DNA of 5,115 bases, taken from contig JAPHSC010000280.1 in NCBI GenBank assembly GCA_026193125.1, forward strand, positions 1 to 5,115. Reading direction: 5' to 3'. The position numbers and the translations under genes were made by a program. Positions 4,871 through 5,115 of the stretch are shown here, one piece after another; position 1 is the stretch's first letter, and every line of letters begins with the position of its first letter. The stretch is from Gammaproteobacteria bacterium (lineage in GTDB: Bacteria > Pseudomonadota > Gammaproteobacteria > Steroidobacterales > BM003). The notes below the pieces were generated by a model. The model was not told the DNA's origin. It worked only from the letters and a program-made list of their open reading frames with translations, and did no database searches.

Positions 4871-5115
4871 ATGAAAGAAACTATTTTCCGCGCCGTCACG
4901 CCAATCAATGAGCCGGTACGGGAGTATGCTCCCGGCAGCCGGGAGACGCTTTCCGTCAAGGCGAAACTGCAAGATCTGGCTGGCGAGCGCATCAACATTC
5001 CCTGTGTCATCGGTGGCCGCAAAGTAGAGACCGGCAAGCTGCGCCGGGTACTGATGCCGCATGACCACGAGCATGTGTTGGGTGACTTCCATCTTGCCGG
5101 TGAACAGGAACTGGA
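4871..5115 (+). CDS. pruA: L-glutamate gamma-semialdehyde (1-pyrroline-5-carboxylate) dehydrogenase, N-terminal part, cut by window end
   Basis: The first 81 codons of an aldehyde dehydrogenase that oxidises glutamate semialdehyde (from proline or ornithine) to glutamate with NAD+, the second step of proline breakdown. The visible part is the N-terminal region that is characteristic of ALDH4-type P5C dehydrogenases: INEPVREYAPGSRE at 12-25, INIPCVIGGRKVETG at 41-55, and the MPHDHEHVLGDFH stretch at 62-74. The catalytic Cys and Glu and the NAD-binding region lie beyond the window; the full protein would be about 540 residues. This is the stand-alone form, not the C-terminal domain of bifunctional PutA, because the gene begins here with its own start. 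ATG 4871 has GAGG and AGGGG at 3 and 9 bases upstream; an in-frame ATG at 4862 is possible but abuts its ribosome site. A proline dehydrogenase gene is expected elsewhere or downstream. The symbol rocA is also used. Confidence 0.85.
   Translation, partial: MKETIFRAVTPINEPVREYAPGSRETLSVKAKLQDLAGERINIPCVIGGRKVETGKLRRVLMPHDHEHVLGDFHLAGEQEL

Noticed and set aside
4163..5092. Long open frame of 309 codons on the minus strand
   Set aside because: It runs antisense through the lipoprotein, the GNAT and the dehydrogenase, all of which have clear family motifs. Its translation is rich in Ser, Arg and Pro, with no recognisable domain.

Overview
The window is an ordinary chromosomal stretch, probably from a gammaproteobacterium. 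All eight genes that can be supported lie on the + strand. The taxonomic guess rests on three things: a small lipoprotein that looks like DUF3012 (a family largely confined to Gammaproteobacteria), moderately high GC with AGGAG-type ribosome binding sites, and a stand-alone ALDH4-type pyrroline-5-carboxylate dehydrogenase. The genus cannot be read from the sequence. No mobile element, CRISPR array, tRNA, rRNA or prophage signature was seen.

Left part (1-1550): a RimJ/RimL-like GNAT acetyltransferase (30-530) is followed after a short gap by an intact nitrilase-superfamily enzyme (615-1550) with a complete Glu-Lys-Glu-Cys active site. The nitrilase start is decided by a strong internal Shine-Dalgarno: GTG at 615 fits better than ATG at 597.

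Middle part (1551-3564): a 239-base non-coding stretch carries a plausible sigma70-type promoter and a 13-bp palindrome. It leads into a 12-TM APC-superfamily amino acid permease (1790-3097), then a small VOC/glyoxalase-fold protein (3190-3564). Two GC-rich inverted repeats sit at and just after the VOC stop codon.

Right part (3565-5115): a four-TM small membrane protein (3682-4086), a DUF3012-like lipoprotein (4136-4312) and a second GNAT acetyltransferase (4323-4748) are closely spaced. The lipoprotein stop codon overlaps the GNAT Shine-Dalgarno. A 122-base gap containing an 18-bp operator-like dyad precedes the first 81 codons of a pyrroline-5-carboxylate dehydrogenase (pruA/rocA type), which is cut by the window end.

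Functionally the window leans towards small nitrogen compounds: nitrile hydrolysis, amino acid uptake and proline/ornithine-derived semialdehyde oxidation. Apart from the lipoprotein-GNAT pair, nothing proves that the genes form one pathway, and each of the larger gaps could separate transcription units. No convincing new system was found. The most useful observations are start-site corrections and candidate regulatory dyads.
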